Source of the DNA: Ypsolopha sequella
Lineage: Eukaryota > Arthropoda > Insecta > Lepidoptera > Ypsolophidae
Length of the DNA: 64,000 nt
Assembly (NCBI GenBank): GCA_934047225.1
Contig: OW204004.1
Location: forward strand, 3,662,401 to 3,726,400
Direction: 5' to 3'
Part shown: positions 43,430-55,330 of the stretch, piece by piece
Position numbering within the stretch: the stretch's first letter is position 1
Layout: the number at the start of each line of letters is the position of its first letter
Translations under genes and position numbers: made by a program
Notes under the pieces: model-generated
The model's input: the letters and a program-made list of their open reading frames with translations, nothing else
Told to the model about the DNA's origin: nothing
Databases searched by the model: none

Positions 43430-43950
43430 AAAGAAACGCTACAATACATTTATAAATACATGCCTACCTCCGCCCATTCGATTAGTCTTGCTAAGAAGAA
43501 GGGCAAGAAACTTAGCAAGATCATGTCTATTTTTTGCAACATAAAACTTATACTATACACATTGCTTATATCTACTTTAGCCAAGGGATAAGAAGATACA
43601 AGACAGCTGGAAATTCAGGTTGATGAAAAAAAGAAAAACATATATATCTTTGTCTACATGTCTCATATAGCCTTTTTCCTTTTACAGTCTGTAATTAATT
43701 AATGTTTACACCTTAGAGGAATCATAAGTTAGGAAATTATACTACTTAATTAAATTATAACCTGCTATCATTATCACTGTAACACCATGCTTCACCATCA
43801 TCCAAATATTCATTTATTTTATAATATGCCTTTTTCAATAGGCCCTGCTTAATATACTTTTTAAACTTATTCTCTGACAAAGTAAGGACCTCCTTTGGAA
43901 GTTTATTGTAAAATCTTATACCATGTACTACGAAAGAGGTACTCACCTTT
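43430..43950 (-). mobile_element. LINE 3' end (family L1) with ORF C-terminus
   Basis: On the minus strand the frame reads GIRFYNKLPKEVLTLSENKF, KKYIKQGLLKKAYYKINEYL and a stop near 43755: the typical ORF2 C-terminus of this LINE type ('YNKLP...KFKxxIKxxLxxKAYY'). The 3' UTR follows with 'gacatgatcttgctaagttt', shared with 31010-31165, 46195-46490 and 52912-52985. Confidence 0.75.
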
Positions 43951-43959
43951 ATGGTGAGA

Positions 43960-44625
43960 CTCCGTTAAAGACATGAAATTTGGCACAAAAATAGCATTAA
44001 TTTGCCCACATATCACGGTGTAAAAAAATATGAAAAATTTGAAATTGTTTAAAATATTTCCAAAACAAAAGTGAGAAAAATAAAAACTATTATCCTAAAA
44101 ATACAATATGGGTATCAAATTGTAGATATTAAAAAGCTGATTGTAAAAATGTATACTTTTACTATTTACCGGCACTGGTTTCGAAAAATCTTTAAAAAAA
44201 CACAAAAATGTGTATGCCCCCCCCCCCCCCCTCTTATCTCCTAAACTGGTAGATCGAAAAATATAAAAAAAATTCGATAACAGATCATAACTGGCCAATA
44301 ATAGGAAAACTATAGCGATTAAAAAAAAGTTGAGCACAGATGCTGATTGTAAAAATATATAGTTTGCCTATATTTAATTGCATCTATTTCGAGAAATCCT
44401 TGAAAAACCGTAAAAAATGTGTGTCCTCCCCCCCTTATCTCCAAAACTGGTGGACCAAAAAATATGAAACAAATCATGGTAATCTGTGTCTACGTAAAGA
44501 TTACAGGAAAAATAAAGCGGTTGAGAAATTCAAGAAAGAAAATGACAAAATTAAATTTATCATCCACAATACGGAATCCTAGGTACGCGAGTCTGACTCG
44601 CACTTGGCCGGTTTTTTTTTCTTGT
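43960..44625 (+). repeat. Dispersed element with internal duplication and poly-C runs
   Basis: The module 'gattgtaaaaatrtatag'...'cttatctccwaaactggt' occurs twice (44130-44250 and 44343-44460), each with a C-run, the first of 16 C. It ends 'acgcgagtctgactcgcact', 'tggccgg', a frequent insect repeat terminus. Confidence 0.5.
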
Positions 44626-44639
44626 CAGATGAACCGACC

Positions 44640-44770
44640 GCCTCTTTAGTCTGGTAATTCAAACGTCTCCTCCACTAATCCGAATTCGAATCCGGTAGGG
44701 ACACATTAGTGTTTAGCTGTGTGTCCATATTTTCGCATGAAAATGGGGGCTCACCAGTCATCATACAGAT
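44640..44770 (+). mobile_element. tRNA-derived SINE fragment
   Basis: B box 'gaattcgaatccggtaggg', then a body 'gtgtttagctgtgtgtcc'. The A box is weak. Confidence 0.45.
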
Positions 44771-44935
44771 AGCCGTTCATAAATTAACACATTCTTCAGG
44801 TTTTGACAGCAGGATAGCGTATACAATTTTCAATAAGCGCGACAGAGATGGCATTAGAACCCGTGTCGCGACCCCTAATTTATGAACGCGGCCCTGTCAG
44901 TGAAACCTAGATGTACGAATATGATTAAGGCGCTC

Positions 44936-45355
44936 TTATCCCAAAATCAGTAATTTCAAAGTCAAATAGAACTTTCAAATATCGTCTAAAACTTCAAAAA
45001 AAAAATACGCAATATAGTTTGAACCTTTATCTAGGTCTTCCACGCATGTGTTACACGATCAGATAAACTTTGCTCGATAGAAATAATTCACGAACACAGC
45101 ATGTAATAAGACCTTTCAAATCATGCCATTTCCATAATTCCACTCTTTTATTAACGAAACATATCTGATAATTGCTCTTTAATTTTCTAGGTCGACCACG
45201 TAAGTGGGTTTTAATAAACATATCCCTTATTTTTAAACAATTTAAAAACCGATAAATACAACGAAAAAGTACAAAAGTGTGGTTATTTTCTTTACTCCTT
45301 ACACGTAAAGAAAAAGACAGAGAGTCACTCTTCTGGGATAAGAGCGCCTTAAGGC
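44936..45355. mobile_element. TTAAGGCG MITE with 19-bp perfect inverted ends
   Basis: 'ttaaggcgctcttatccca' is mirrored by 'tgggataagagcgccttaa'. The interior shares 'tcgatagaaataatt' with family C. Confidence 0.75.
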
Positions 45356-46015
45356 GATATGCGAAAAAATTATGGGTGTTTATTTTCTGTGTATTTCATG
45401 AAATACACGGAAAATTACAATCAGTTTCTGGTATATGCATCTTGACTATATAATCTAAGGATTTCAAATTGGAAAACATGTTTGGATAAATTTTCCTCGA
45501 TAGAAATAATTGTTGAAATGAGGTCTTCAAACACACTTTTTCTCCTCGTTTGACTAATAGGAACCATATACAGAACTCAAATATATCAAAGCCTCTTAAG
45601 AGGCTATGCGAATTTTATTTTTTTCACTGTCAATCCAAGCGAAAAATCGCGCAGTGCGAGAGGGGCGGATTCAGGGCGAAAGCAAAAAATGATAGTTTTA
45701 TAATTTTTATAAAAATACTAAAATAGCTAGCAAAATTTCAAATATCAAATCTCTAGATATTGTTGAAACATACCTAAAAAATATATATTTGAGTTCTGTA
45801 TATGGTTCCTATTAGTCAAACGAGGAGAAAAAGTGTGTTTGAAGACCTCATTTCAACAATTATTTCTATCGAGGAAAATTTATCCAAACATGTTTTCCAA
45901 TTTCAAAACCCTAGATTATATAGTCAAAATGCATATACCAGAAATTTATTAAAATTTTCCGTGTATTTCATGAAATACACAAAAAGAAGCACCTCCATTT
46001 TTTTCATATCACCTA
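45352..46015. mobile_element. Two family C MITEs, inverted
   Basis: A minus copy (45352-45595) abuts a plus copy (45600-46015) near 'cctcttaagaggc'. Both carry 'gtgtatttcatgaaatacac'. Confidence 0.65.
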
Positions 46016-46194
46016 ATACTTGCGATTGTCGGCACTTGAACATTGGCATTGACCAAACTCTTTTAGTCCAATGTAAACTAAATTGATCTCTTAGAGAGAT
46101 AAAAATATGTAAAAGGTTATTTTGTTGTTTTGTTGTCATACATAAGAATTACCTTTATCTAGATTCCATTAAATGATAGGCTTACTTTTTAGTT

Positions 46195-46540
46195 GTAACT
46201 AATATTATGAAAAAAAGACATGATCTTGCTAAGTTTCTTGCCCTTCTTCTTAGCAAGACTAATCGAATGGGCGAAGTTAGGCATATATTTATTATATGTA
46301 TTGCATATATTTATAATATTATTTATTCCTTATTCCTATATTTTTATTTTATTTAAGTGTATTTTTTTATTAAGTTTAAGTAAACGCAACATTTATTTAA
46401 TATTTCCCCATATTATTTATAACATAAATCTATTACCTATACACACGGATTATTTAATTTCTTATATTACATAAAAACTGACCTGTAATAAGTGTATCTG
46501 TTACACCTACATTACATAAATAAATATATTTCATATTTTG
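46195..46540 (+). mobile_element. LINE L1 3' UTR, copy with intact 3' end
   Basis: 'gacatgatcttgctaagttt' to 'gacctgtaataagtgtatct' and 'acattacataaataaatat'. The terminal ~55 bp match the tail of the SINE at 30390-30600. Confidence 0.7.
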
Positions 46541-48590
46541 TAAGTTTTGTTTTTTTATTGTTCTTTCACGTTTTTTTGTTGATTCTTTGTAAGAATTTAC
46601 GTTTATTTTATATAGTATGATATTTTTGCGCTTTGTGTACATGCATTCGTGGAAACTTTACTGGCCAATGTGATGCCTAGTTGTATTTTTTCCCTTATGT
46701 ATTATCCCTTATGTATGTATTGTGAAAATGAAAATGAAACAGCACAAATGTTTTTACTATAAATAAATATTGCATTTTCTATACATAATCTTTTTTTGTT
46801 ATTTCGTTTTATCAATTTTGTTTGAATATGTTTGTTTATATACATAGATACAAATAAAATTAAAAAGCCACGTATCCTTACGCTACTTTTAAAAGTTACT
46901 GATTGTAATGTACGAATAGGGACAGGCTGAAAACCAGCGCTGTGCTTTAGAGCAGATGCCGATGATCGCAATGTGTAAGAGCCATTGACTATCCTGCTCA
47001 GTGTAAGCGGACCGCTCGGAAATCTCTCGATTTCAAAGTGTTTTTATTTATTATTTTGGAATAAGAAGGATGGGTTTTAAGTATGTTTTATATCTCATGT
47101 TGTACCACGTTTATTTTGATATAAATTTTATGGTCCAAAACTTAATATAACTCAAAAAATATATATACATATTTACATCATAGCTTAGGCCTATCTTTGC
47201 GGTTTTATTGGATGCCGAGAAAAGGTATTCAATGGGGAAATTAAAGTAATAACGTATACAACAAAGATTTCAAAAGTTTAGATGAGCCCTGGCACCTAAA
47301 ATCTATTGCATTGTTTTTGAATGCGTGCGTTAACATAATGCCGACGTGCGCACTCTTATGAGTGCGCAATCTGTCTACCTACGGTCAGCAAACTGATCAG
47401 ACTACTAAAGTTGTTAAAATTATTAACTTTAAGTGCACTTAAGGCGTCCAACTACCACTGTGTTCAGATGAGCACTGATTACAAATGTGTGAGCGTCACC
47501 TATTTAAAGGTGGAAACATTTTGTTGCTGTCATAGTACGGTAAGGGCTTATCTTTACTTTTGAAATCTTTGGTAAAAAACGGCCGAAATATTAAGATCAA
47601 AGATGGCATATTTTTTTTCCAAATTTTATAATCACAATTTCACAGTTTAAATTGAGTTTGAAAAGAGACAAATGAGACACAACACAACAAGGGGGTGGCC
47701 CTTAAGGTGTGTTGAGTATATTGTAAAATAGGTTATATTCAGTTTAAAGAAAGCTCCGCGGGCAACAAGTCTCTGGATAGAGTATAAGAAAACTATTGGC
47801 TACTCACTTGTCTCACGTAATTTATATTGATTAGCTTTGACCATAATTGATTGATCACCTCAACTTACCTAGTAACTAGTTCATCTCCTCGTCCATCCAT
47901 CTACCCATGCCTTAGAGATTGTCTAAGATCCATGCAGTTGTCCGAAGATGTTGCCGATATACAGGGGTGCGTTCAGTTTGATCATCGGACGTAGCCCGCT
48001 CTTTTTTTTTTTATTGAATTGGCTGCGGTCACTTTTCAGAGCGCCATTTTGCCACAGATCAATTTAAGATTCTGTCAGACGAAGTAAAGCCGTCACGGTA
48101 TGTATTGTATAATGTATAATTAAAGATAAGCAAATGCTAAAAATGATACTTTTAAAGTACCTGAAACAGGACAAACAAATACTTACATAGGAACGTACAA
48201 CGTCAGAAGACAACACAATAAACACTGTTACTTATTATACTTTAATATTATTTTCACACCACCTGCTCGACAATGTCCAATTACATATCATGCAACCTCA
48301 ACGTAAAGCAACGCATTATAATCTCAAGGGATATAAAGTTATATGAAAATCCCTAGGGAACGTCAAATTCGTGTGGAAACTCGTGGAAAACAAATGCCCA
48401 TATGGGATTGTAAAGAGGTTTGTTCGAAAATCGAACTGGCCACCATAAGCAGAATTCAACAAAAAGAAAAAAAGCGTTTACAAAGAATGACAGTGAAACA
48501 AAAGACGGTGTTTGGTGCTGTGATTGTCAGTCAATTTTATTGAATTATTAATTTTGATAAAAAATGTCGAGCTTTTTATTGTCTCGCAGA
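46541..48590. other. Long spacer, nothing recognised
   Basis: Two kilobases without a repeat shared with the rest of the window or a convincing gene. A frame at 48343-48543 is basic and short, with no recognised domain. Confidence 0.35.
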
Positions 48591-48607
48591 AGGTGTGAAA
48601 AGTAGAG

Positions 48608-48755
48608 TATGCTCCTCTGGAATAAAGCCTGTCTTTGTCTTGGGCAGCTTGAACCCCTCGCTTTACTCAGGACTCTATATAACTCCCTCGCGCTCAGGGT
48701 TCAATATGCCGCCCGTGACGTAAGACACTGCTTTATTCCCTTAGTGCATAATCTA
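48608..48755. mobile_element. Short hairpin MITE
   Basis: 'ctggaataaagcctgtcttt' is mirrored by 'aagacactgctttattccc'. ~148 bp, with 'gaacccctcg' / 'cgctcagggttc' inside. Confidence 0.5.
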
Positions 48756-48779
48756 CTATAATTTGAAAATTTATAATTT

Positions 48780-49075
48780 GAAAACTTGGCAAGGATAAAA
48801 ATTACTTCTTTATTAGGAATAGACCATAAATATGATATATTCGTTAGTATAATTTTGCTCTGTCTTTCACTCATGTTTTGTATATTTTTCGTATAATTTT
48901 AAGCTAGTTATTAAGTTAAATGGTTAGGTATAAGGTATGCATGTACATTTGTTTAAATATTATTAGTATATTGATTTGGTCCGCATATCAGAATTTTAAT
49001 TTTGTAAATAATTTGTCGTGTGTAATATGTGTACTGTTGGTGTTCCATTTTAAATAAATAAATAAATAAACATGT
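48780..49075 (+). mobile_element. LINE 3' UTR ending (aaat)n
   Basis: Ends 'gtgttccattttaaataaat', 'aaataaataaac'. No coding part. Confidence 0.45.
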
Positions 49076-49319
49076 CATCTCTTTTTTATTCATAAATCAT
49101 AAAATATTTATTCCAGAACATGATTATAAATGGTGTTAATAATTTGAAGGCACATTCGACCTTCGCTATCGCAAAATTTGGACATGCATGACATTGTTAT
49201 CTATTTACATAATTGATTTACACTTAAATCTTATGTCAATTATAACAGTGGCAATGTCAATGAAATTAAAATTAAAATAATTAAATAGAATATGATAAAA
49301 TAAGTTAATAACAACACAA

Positions 49320-49760
49320 TTAATTGATTAATATAACTTTATCATTTAAATATTCCTCAACAGAGTGATAACATTTTTCAGTCAAAAACATTTTAATTTT
49401 GTTTATGTACAAACTATCACTATATATATTTTTAATGCCATTAGGTAATTTGTTATATACTTTTATTGTCATCTGTTGGGTGTTATCACTGTGAATTTTG
49501 CAACACCAAGTGATCCTTATACAAAGGGGAGCGGCTTTTAGTTTCTGACTTTTTCGTAAACAGATGAGCATGTTTATGTGCAAATATACACAATTCCAGC
49601 ATGCGTAGTGACGACAGAGTTAATATTTGGAATTTTTTGAAAAAAGGATCAAACAAAGTATATAGATTTTTTTTTTGGTTGTTGAAAAGTGCCCTTTTTT
49701 TAAATCTTTCTGAAAAGTAGCTGACATGGGATTCAATGTATTCTAGACGGTAATGCGGAT
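49320..49760 (-). mobile_element. LINE ORF2 C-terminal region
   Basis: On the minus strand the translation includes LEYIESHVSYFSERFKK, then LTLSSLRMLELCIFAHKH, and ends IKVYNKLPNGIK, FLTEKCYHSVEEYLND and a stop at 49320-49322. The 'YNKLP...FLxxKCYYSVEEYL' end marks the same broad LINE group as 43755-43946, but a different family. Frameshifts separate the parts. Confidence 0.65.
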
Positions 49761-49939
49761 GATCCAGTCAGTTTACCAGATTTAGATGTTTTGTTTTTGC
49801 CAACTCTTGCTATCTTTAGAGTGGTATAACTAACTAAGACTTATTATTCGACATCCCTAACAAGGCAATTAGTTAGAAAAATTCAGTGTACACACAGAAC
49901 ATTCAGGTATGGTGCAAAAATTCACCGGTGCAGGTAAGA

Positions 49940-50390
49940 ACCTCAGTGATGCAGTCGGTAGCGCGCTTGCCTTGTAACTGTACCCGTAGTGCCAAAAGAA
50001 ATGAGACCAGATACCTAATACCTAAACATTGTAACTACTACGGATCCCGTATGGGCATCATTATGCTACCTAAAATTTATAAAAGCTTCCCAACAGACTT
50101 CTGTGTTAATAATGTAACGAAATCTAGTTTTAAAAATAAACTCAAGCGCTTACTTTTATTTAAGACTTAAATATGTCGTATAATATAGTTTTTCTTTTTC
50201 TCTTTGTTTACTTGTTAGCTACTTCTACAAAAAGTGTTAGGAATAGTATATAATTAAAATTAAGAGCATGCCGACACACCGCGATAGTGATTTGGCAAAA
50301 TTGTAATAGTTTTAAGTAATGTTTTTAGAAAAATAAACAATTCATAATTCATGTAAGCAAGAGATCCCAGGTTCGAATCCTGGTCCGAGG
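49940..50390 (+). tRNA. tRNA-Thr(UGU)-like sequence split by a LINE fragment
   Basis: The halves 49940-49977 and 50357-50390 join into a tRNA-like sequence. Acceptor CCTC...GAGG; D-arm 'gcagtcggtagcgc'; perfect anticodon stem CTTGC/GCAAG with loop CTTGTAA (anticodon TGT); perfect T-arm CCAGG-TTCGAAT-CCTGG; then a T-run terminator. Two acceptor pairs and the D-stem are imperfect, so it is a tRNA pseudogene or SINE head. The break is at the end of the anticodon loop. Confidence 0.55.
49978..50351 (+). mobile_element. 5'-truncated LINE inserted in tRNA-like sequence
   Basis: The insert is bounded by 'tgtaa' on both sides (49973-49977, 50352-50356). It encodes GIIMLPKIYKSFPTDFC, then SSFKNKLKRLLLFKT and a stop (50168-50170), an ORF2 C-terminus of the '(L)P..Y...P....FK..LK.LL' type, and then a short 3' UTR. 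Confidence 0.65.
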
Positions 50391-50479
50391 AAATTTTTCC
50401 AAATATCTGTTTACTTGAAATTTGTTTCTGATTGATACCTAAGTTGTAATGTACTCTAATAATAAATTAGAATATCCAT

Positions 50480-50715
50480 AGCGATGGATTTAGCTATAAA
50501 AATATATTATCTGAGATATAATTTGTATGATTGTTTGTATGTAGATGTAATCTCTGGAACTACTGAACCGATTTTGAAAATACGTTCACTGTTGTAGTAA
50601 TAAGACATAGACTATAGTTTATTCTCTGGGGACGGGTAGTTTCCTAGGGACATAGCCATGAATTTTACATCCGCACGGATCAAAGTGGACAAAAGGCTAG
50701 TGAGTTATAAAAGGA
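50480..50715 (+). repeat. 'ctggaactactgaaccgatt' dispersed repeat
   Basis: A frequent lepidopteran repeat: 'tgaaccgattttgaaaatac', then 'gacatagactatagttt', 'catccgcacggatcaaag'. Confidence 0.5.
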
Positions 50716-50737
50716 ATATCGAACAAAAAACTATTAA

Positions 50738-51055
50738 CAGGCGGATCGTGAAAAACCCGCCTTACTATAATTAATCGAAACCTAGAACTCTTACATACAA
50801 AATTTGCTCATCAGTTCCTCAACAAAACCTTTTAACTATAAAGTGTGTAAACTGTGATCGCAAAGTTTCCATTGGCTTCTCTGTAAATCAGAATTTTATA
50901 GTATTTAAATTTTAATTCAGAAACCAATTTGCAATGAAAGTTTACACAATACAAAGGGCATAAGGTTTTGTCAAGGAATTATTCAGACAATTTTAAATTT
51001 ACGTATTCAGTTTTGTCTAATAACAAAAAGGCGGGTTTTGTACAATCCGGCTGCT
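50738..51055. mobile_element. MITE with aaggcgggtttt ends
   Basis: 'cggatcgtgaaaaacccgcc' is mirrored by 'aaggcgggttttgtacaatc'. Further inverted blocks lie inside ('caacaaaacctttt' / 'aaggttttgtcaagg'). Confidence 0.65.
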
Positions 51056-51333
51056 AAGCGGCTCTTAACTACAAATTGCAAAAAAAAAATTTGAATGAAC
51101 GTGAGTCAGCTTAATCTTCTTTTTTCCTCACAAACCTTTTTAGTAAAAAATTCCATCCAGGGATCCTCAACATTACTGACATAGTTTTTGTTAGTGGTCA
51201 GTCGACCTCGAAAGCTTCGTACCCTAGGGAGCCAGACCTCAAGTTAGGCTTTATCATGAAACTTCTGACCCGTGGAAATTACAGGATGTCATTCATTATA
51301 TTAGCCTGAGGTTCTGTGAGGTCTGTCTATCTT

Positions 51334-51763
51334 TAAGGCGATATGTAAAAGTTTTAGCGTCCCTGTTACTCCATATGCGAAAAAACCCTCAGTGCGAGAG
51401 GGATGGATTCGTGGAAAAGTAGCAAAAAGACAGTTTTTAATTATTTGAATTAATGAACTAAAGTAGCTATCAACATTTCGTTTAACCAGGTCCTGGATAC
51501 CGTTAAAACCCATCTAATAAAATATAATTGCAGTCCATATGGCATTCTAAATTGTCAAACCAGGAGAATTGGTGCCAAAAAGACCTCACTTCTATAAATA
51601 TTTCTATCGAGCCGAATTTCTTCAATCGCGTTTCTGTTTTAACATATCCCTAGAAAAAGAATCCAAAAATAATATATATATATTTTTTCAAAATAATACA
51701 TTATTTACTGAAGTAGATATGCACGTTCTTAAAGTGTCGATTTTTTTTTCGTAGCGCCTTAAG
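51334..51763 (+). mobile_element. MITE family C, copy 7
   Basis: 'tttaaggcgatatgtaaaag', 'atgcgaaaaaaccctcagtg', ending 'cgtagcgccttaagg'. It holds the empty target site of the H2 element near 51695-51720. Confidence 0.8.
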
Positions 51764-51894
51764 GAACAAAGTTGGAGAACTATTGTGGTAATTTGGTTGT
51801 TTGTTTGCTCCATATCCTTATAATTGGGCAAAATTAGCGCGAGGATTCCGAGAAAAATAAAGATTCAATATAGTGAACATTATAGCGCCCTCGT

Positions 51895-52026
51895 GCCCGC
51901 TGGACTGACGATCTGAAGGACGTTGCGGGTGGCGGCTGGATGAGGATGACTGAGGACCGCCAAGAGTGGCGTAATATTGGGGAGGCCTATGTCCAGCAGT
52001 GGACGAATACGGGCTGATGGATGGAT
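51895..52026 (+). mobile_element. Family P retroposon, truncated copy
   Basis: 'ggaccgccaagagtggcgta', 'tatgtccagcagtggacgaa', 'gggctgatggatggatga'. Confidence 0.6.
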
Positions 52027-52277
52027 GATAGTGAACATAGTTTTTGTCGATCAAACTAAAATTAAAAAGTTAATTAAAAAACGAATAAATAATTCTTTCA
52101 TATTTTCAATAATATGATTTCTTTTTTCAGACGAACTCTTTAAATGAAATGAAATGAAATATATGTATTTATGTAGTATAGTTACATTTCATATATATAT
52201 TACAAGTTGGATTTAATGTAAAATAATAAAAACGAAAACAGGGAAAAAAAATAATAAGTTTGGTTTAAGTTTATATA

Positions 52278-52536
52278 CAACGTGTAACAGAAAGGTGTAA
52301 CCATATTTGAAGAGATTATTCAGTCAATGGTATAGAACAACTTTTGCTATGGAACAGAACCTGTATCTCGAAAAAAAATTACTGTTTCATAGAAAAATGC
52401 AATGCCGCTCGGCCGAAATGTATAGAAGGGCAGATTTTTTTTTGCGATTTCTTGGTTGGCTCCATAGTAAAAGTTGTTCTATACCATTGACTGAATAAGC
52501 TCTTCAAATATGGTTACACCTTTCTGTTACACGTTG
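52278..52536. mobile_element. Mariner-type MITE with TA duplication
   Basis: Inverted ends 'caacgtgtaacagaaaggtg' and 'cacctttctgttacacgttg' extend ~65 bp. TA lies on both sides. The core 'catagaaaaatg...cgaaatgta' is shared with 56129-56372 and 62949-63214. Confidence 0.8.
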
Positions 52537-53440
52537 TATATAGAGAGTGATTGGTAATTCGACCTATTCCTTGAAAGGGGTTATACTAGAGATCATTTCC
52601 AACGAATTAAGTCCTATCAACTAGGTGTCGAAAATGAATGGTCTCCGAGTTACGAAGGTTTTTGTATTATTTTTCTAACTTTGAGACTAATAACCAAAAA
52701 TAAATAATTTAAAAATAACTATTCCTCTCTCAGCACTTATTTATTATATTTCTGATCAATGATAGATGAGTGATGATTTATAAAAAAATACGTGCCCTGA
52801 ATTCCCATAATCTCAGATATATAGGAATAATATTAAAAATAAATATATGTAGGAATAATACATGAACATAAAGCAAAAAAAAAAATATAAATACTTGAAA
52901 TAAATACTGAGCTTAACACCGTCTATTCGATTAGTTTTGCTAAGAAAGGCAAGAATATTAGCAAGATGATAACTTTTCTTTTTTTTTATTTAATACATAT
53001 ATGAAATTACTTCACTTTGCCTTAATCGGGTCAACTATATTTGAATTACGCCTTGGGCGGTAAGTCACTGAAGTTTATATTTATGTGTGGAACCCTGATA
53101 ACCAACCTATATAAGTACCATACCTTTACCTCTATAGCAGCCTTGTTCGCTAGTGCAAGGAATTACCCAATTTCGCAGTTACAACCTTGTCTATCTATCC
53201 CGACTTAGCAGTAAGTGCTTAACTTAATCTAACTTAGTGACAACTTACGTATATAACTTGGCGATTGATCGCAGCACCTCAGTTAAGTTTACTAACTTGG
53301 GAATGAATAGGACCAAAGATGCAATTTCTTGCTTTTAGGGCTTAACTTATTTTCAGCATTTATGTCCACTGTTAGACGGATTTGCTCTCCAATTCGATCT
53401 ATTTCCGGCGATTCTGCCCTCAAGTTTTGTAATATTTATA
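52537..53440. other. Spacer with LINE UTR fragment
   Basis: 52912-52985 is a minus fragment of the L1 3' UTR ('cgattagttttgctaagaaa'). The rest is unassigned. Confidence 0.4.
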
Positions 53441-53442
53441 TA

Positions 53443-53766
53443 CACTTGCGAGCTTTAAACTAGAATCACCTAAACGGGGGTGTGAATTATTGGACTAATG
53501 ACAATTTTTTCACACACGGCCCTTTTTTATAGGGTTTCCGGACTTCCAAACCATATTTTGTTTTATTTTAAAAATTAATGACTTTTGTTTTTACGTTCCA
53601 TGACATAAGCTGAATAAATTTTGGTTATGATACCAAAAGAGGTTGAAAGCCAATAAAATTACCTTTCAAATGATATACCACATTCTTTAATTTTATTGCA
53701 TGAAAGTTACTAAAATTGTTTTGAACAACCCCCGTTTAGGTGATTCCAGTTTAAAGCTCGCAAGTG
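53443..53766. mobile_element. Mariner-type MITE, 40-bp inverted ends
   Basis: 'cacttgcgagctttaaacta', 'cacctaaacggggg' is mirrored by 'cccccgtttaggtgattcca', 'agctcgcaagtg'. TA borders both ends. Confidence 0.8.
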
Positions 53767-53924
53767 TAGGTAAGTAGAAAGTTTAAAGCGATTCAAAAAC
53801 ATATTTATTTATTTATTCGTTTCTTTCTATAGGTATATATACTTACTTTCTAACATATTATTTATAAATACTTATACAAGGATAATGTTATTTAGAAGAA
53901 ATCGATCCTTACAGGTGTTTTTTT

Positions 53925-53980
53925 TCCAGATTTCACCGGTTCGAATCTCGGCTCAAACAAATTTTTTATACTCGTAAAAA
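53925..53980 (+). repeat. tRNA B-box fragment
   Basis: 'caccggttcgaatctcggct' followed by a T-run. A SINE or tRNA 3' scrap. Confidence 0.4.
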
Positions 53981-54299
53981 TCTTTAAATGCAGTTGGTAT
54001 TATTTTTGAAAATAAAGGAAAACTTAGTATCGTCAATATTTAAGATACTTTCTCTCCAACCTCGGTCTTATTCCACATTTAATTCCACAGCTAATCATAG
54101 AGACTATTAGAATCCTTATCCTATATAGGTATGTTGAGACTTTTTGAGACTTTTGAATAAACTGACCAAATGTATTTTTCTTCATATAAAAAAATAAACA
54201 AAGGTGTTTATTGGCTAACGTATACGTATTAGGAGGAAAAATATATAAACAAAAAATCTGAAAAGTAAAGTTGGTTTTCATTCATCACTAATTCCACGA

Positions 54300-54410
54300 A
54301 AATTTGACTTCAGCTCACTGTGCGCCGCGCGGGTCGCGCTGTTGTCGGCTCCCTCCGCGCTGCGCCGTCCGCACCCGCGAGCCTCAGCGAGACGATTCAC
54401 TCGTTAAATT
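54300..54410. other. Short CpG-rich island
   Basis: 'gtgcgccgcgcgggtcgcgc', 'ctccgcgctgcgccgtccgc' within an AT-rich region. No associated frame. Confidence 0.35.
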
Positions 54411-54459
54411 TCATAGGATGCTGCGATAAAGTATAACCATTAATTTTACTTACAAATAT

Positions 54460-54590
54460 CAGACACACCAATGACATATTTAATATAAAAAATAAAAAAA
54501 AAATCTTTTATATTTATAATGTCATATCTATTGTCAATGCAACTGATGCCGACTCCAAAAGGATTCGAAATATATCTTGCTTATATTTAA
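54460..54590 (+). mobile_element. Degraded hammerhead-motif element (H5)
   Basis: 'aatgacatatttaatataaa' / 'tttatatttataatgtcata' is a palindrome like the centre of H1. Downstream CTGATGC, C, GACTCC-aaaa-GGATTC, GAAATATATC keeps the layout with several damaged positions. Confidence 0.4.
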
Positions 54591-54620
54591 TTAATGTCTA
54601 TAATTTACAATAAACCACTA

Positions 54621-54889
54621 TATATAAGGTCTATCAATTTAAATGGAAAGTAATTTAGGTGGTGATTCAGTATTGTTAATACATCACATTCCACTGCAAA
54701 GCACTTTTTTTTGCGCGAACTTTTTTTCACTTCTCAGTACGAAGTGGTCCGATCAGCTGCCTCAGTTTGTATGGACAAGTGAAGAAAAAGTTCAAGCAAA
54801 AAAAATTACTTTGCAGTGGAATGTGATGTATTAACGATACTGAATCACCTCCTAAATTACTTTCCATTTAAATTGAAAGACCTTATATA
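54621..54889. mobile_element. Fold-back MITE
   Basis: 'aaggtctatcaatttaaatg'...'cacattccactgcaaag' is mirrored by 'ctttgcagtggaatgtgatg'...'catttaaattgaaagacctt'. Arms ~85 bp. Confidence 0.8.
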
Positions 54890-55064
54890 TTAATATTTAT
54901 AAAGAAAAGCCGAATGGTAACATTATATTTTATTATATTTAATATAAAAAACTTTGAGCTGAGGATCGTTCTCGCCCTATGGACAGACATTTAAAAAATA
55001 TATCAACATCTTCAAAATTATTATTAATGTATTGATACATACTCGCCAAATAGTATAAGAGATA

Positions 55065-55330
55065 ATTTTGCCCGCTGCTTCGCCTGTGCTTATTTAGTTA
55101 ACATTTTTCCGGAATAAAAAGTAGTCTATGTCACTCTACGGCCCACAAACTATCTCTATGCAAAAAATCACGTCGATACGTTTCTCCGTTACTGCGTGAA
55201 AGAAGGACAAACCGACAAACCGAAAAACCAACAAATCGACAAACCAACAAACCGACAAATCAACAAACCAACAAAAACGCTTTCGCATTTATAATAACAG
55301 TAGGGATTATATTACAGTTGGATTGGAAAA
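55065..55330 (+). repeat. 'cccgctgcttcgcc' repeat with (caaaccgacaaa)n
   Basis: A relative of 13945. 55207-55275 is a minisatellite of 'caacaaaccgacaaa'-type units. Confidence 0.55.

Noticed and set aside
44219..44234. A run of 16 C as a sequence error or regulatory site
   Set aside because: The same element has a shorter C-run in its duplicate at 44429, so it is part of the repeat. Its length may be inaccurate but no function is implied.
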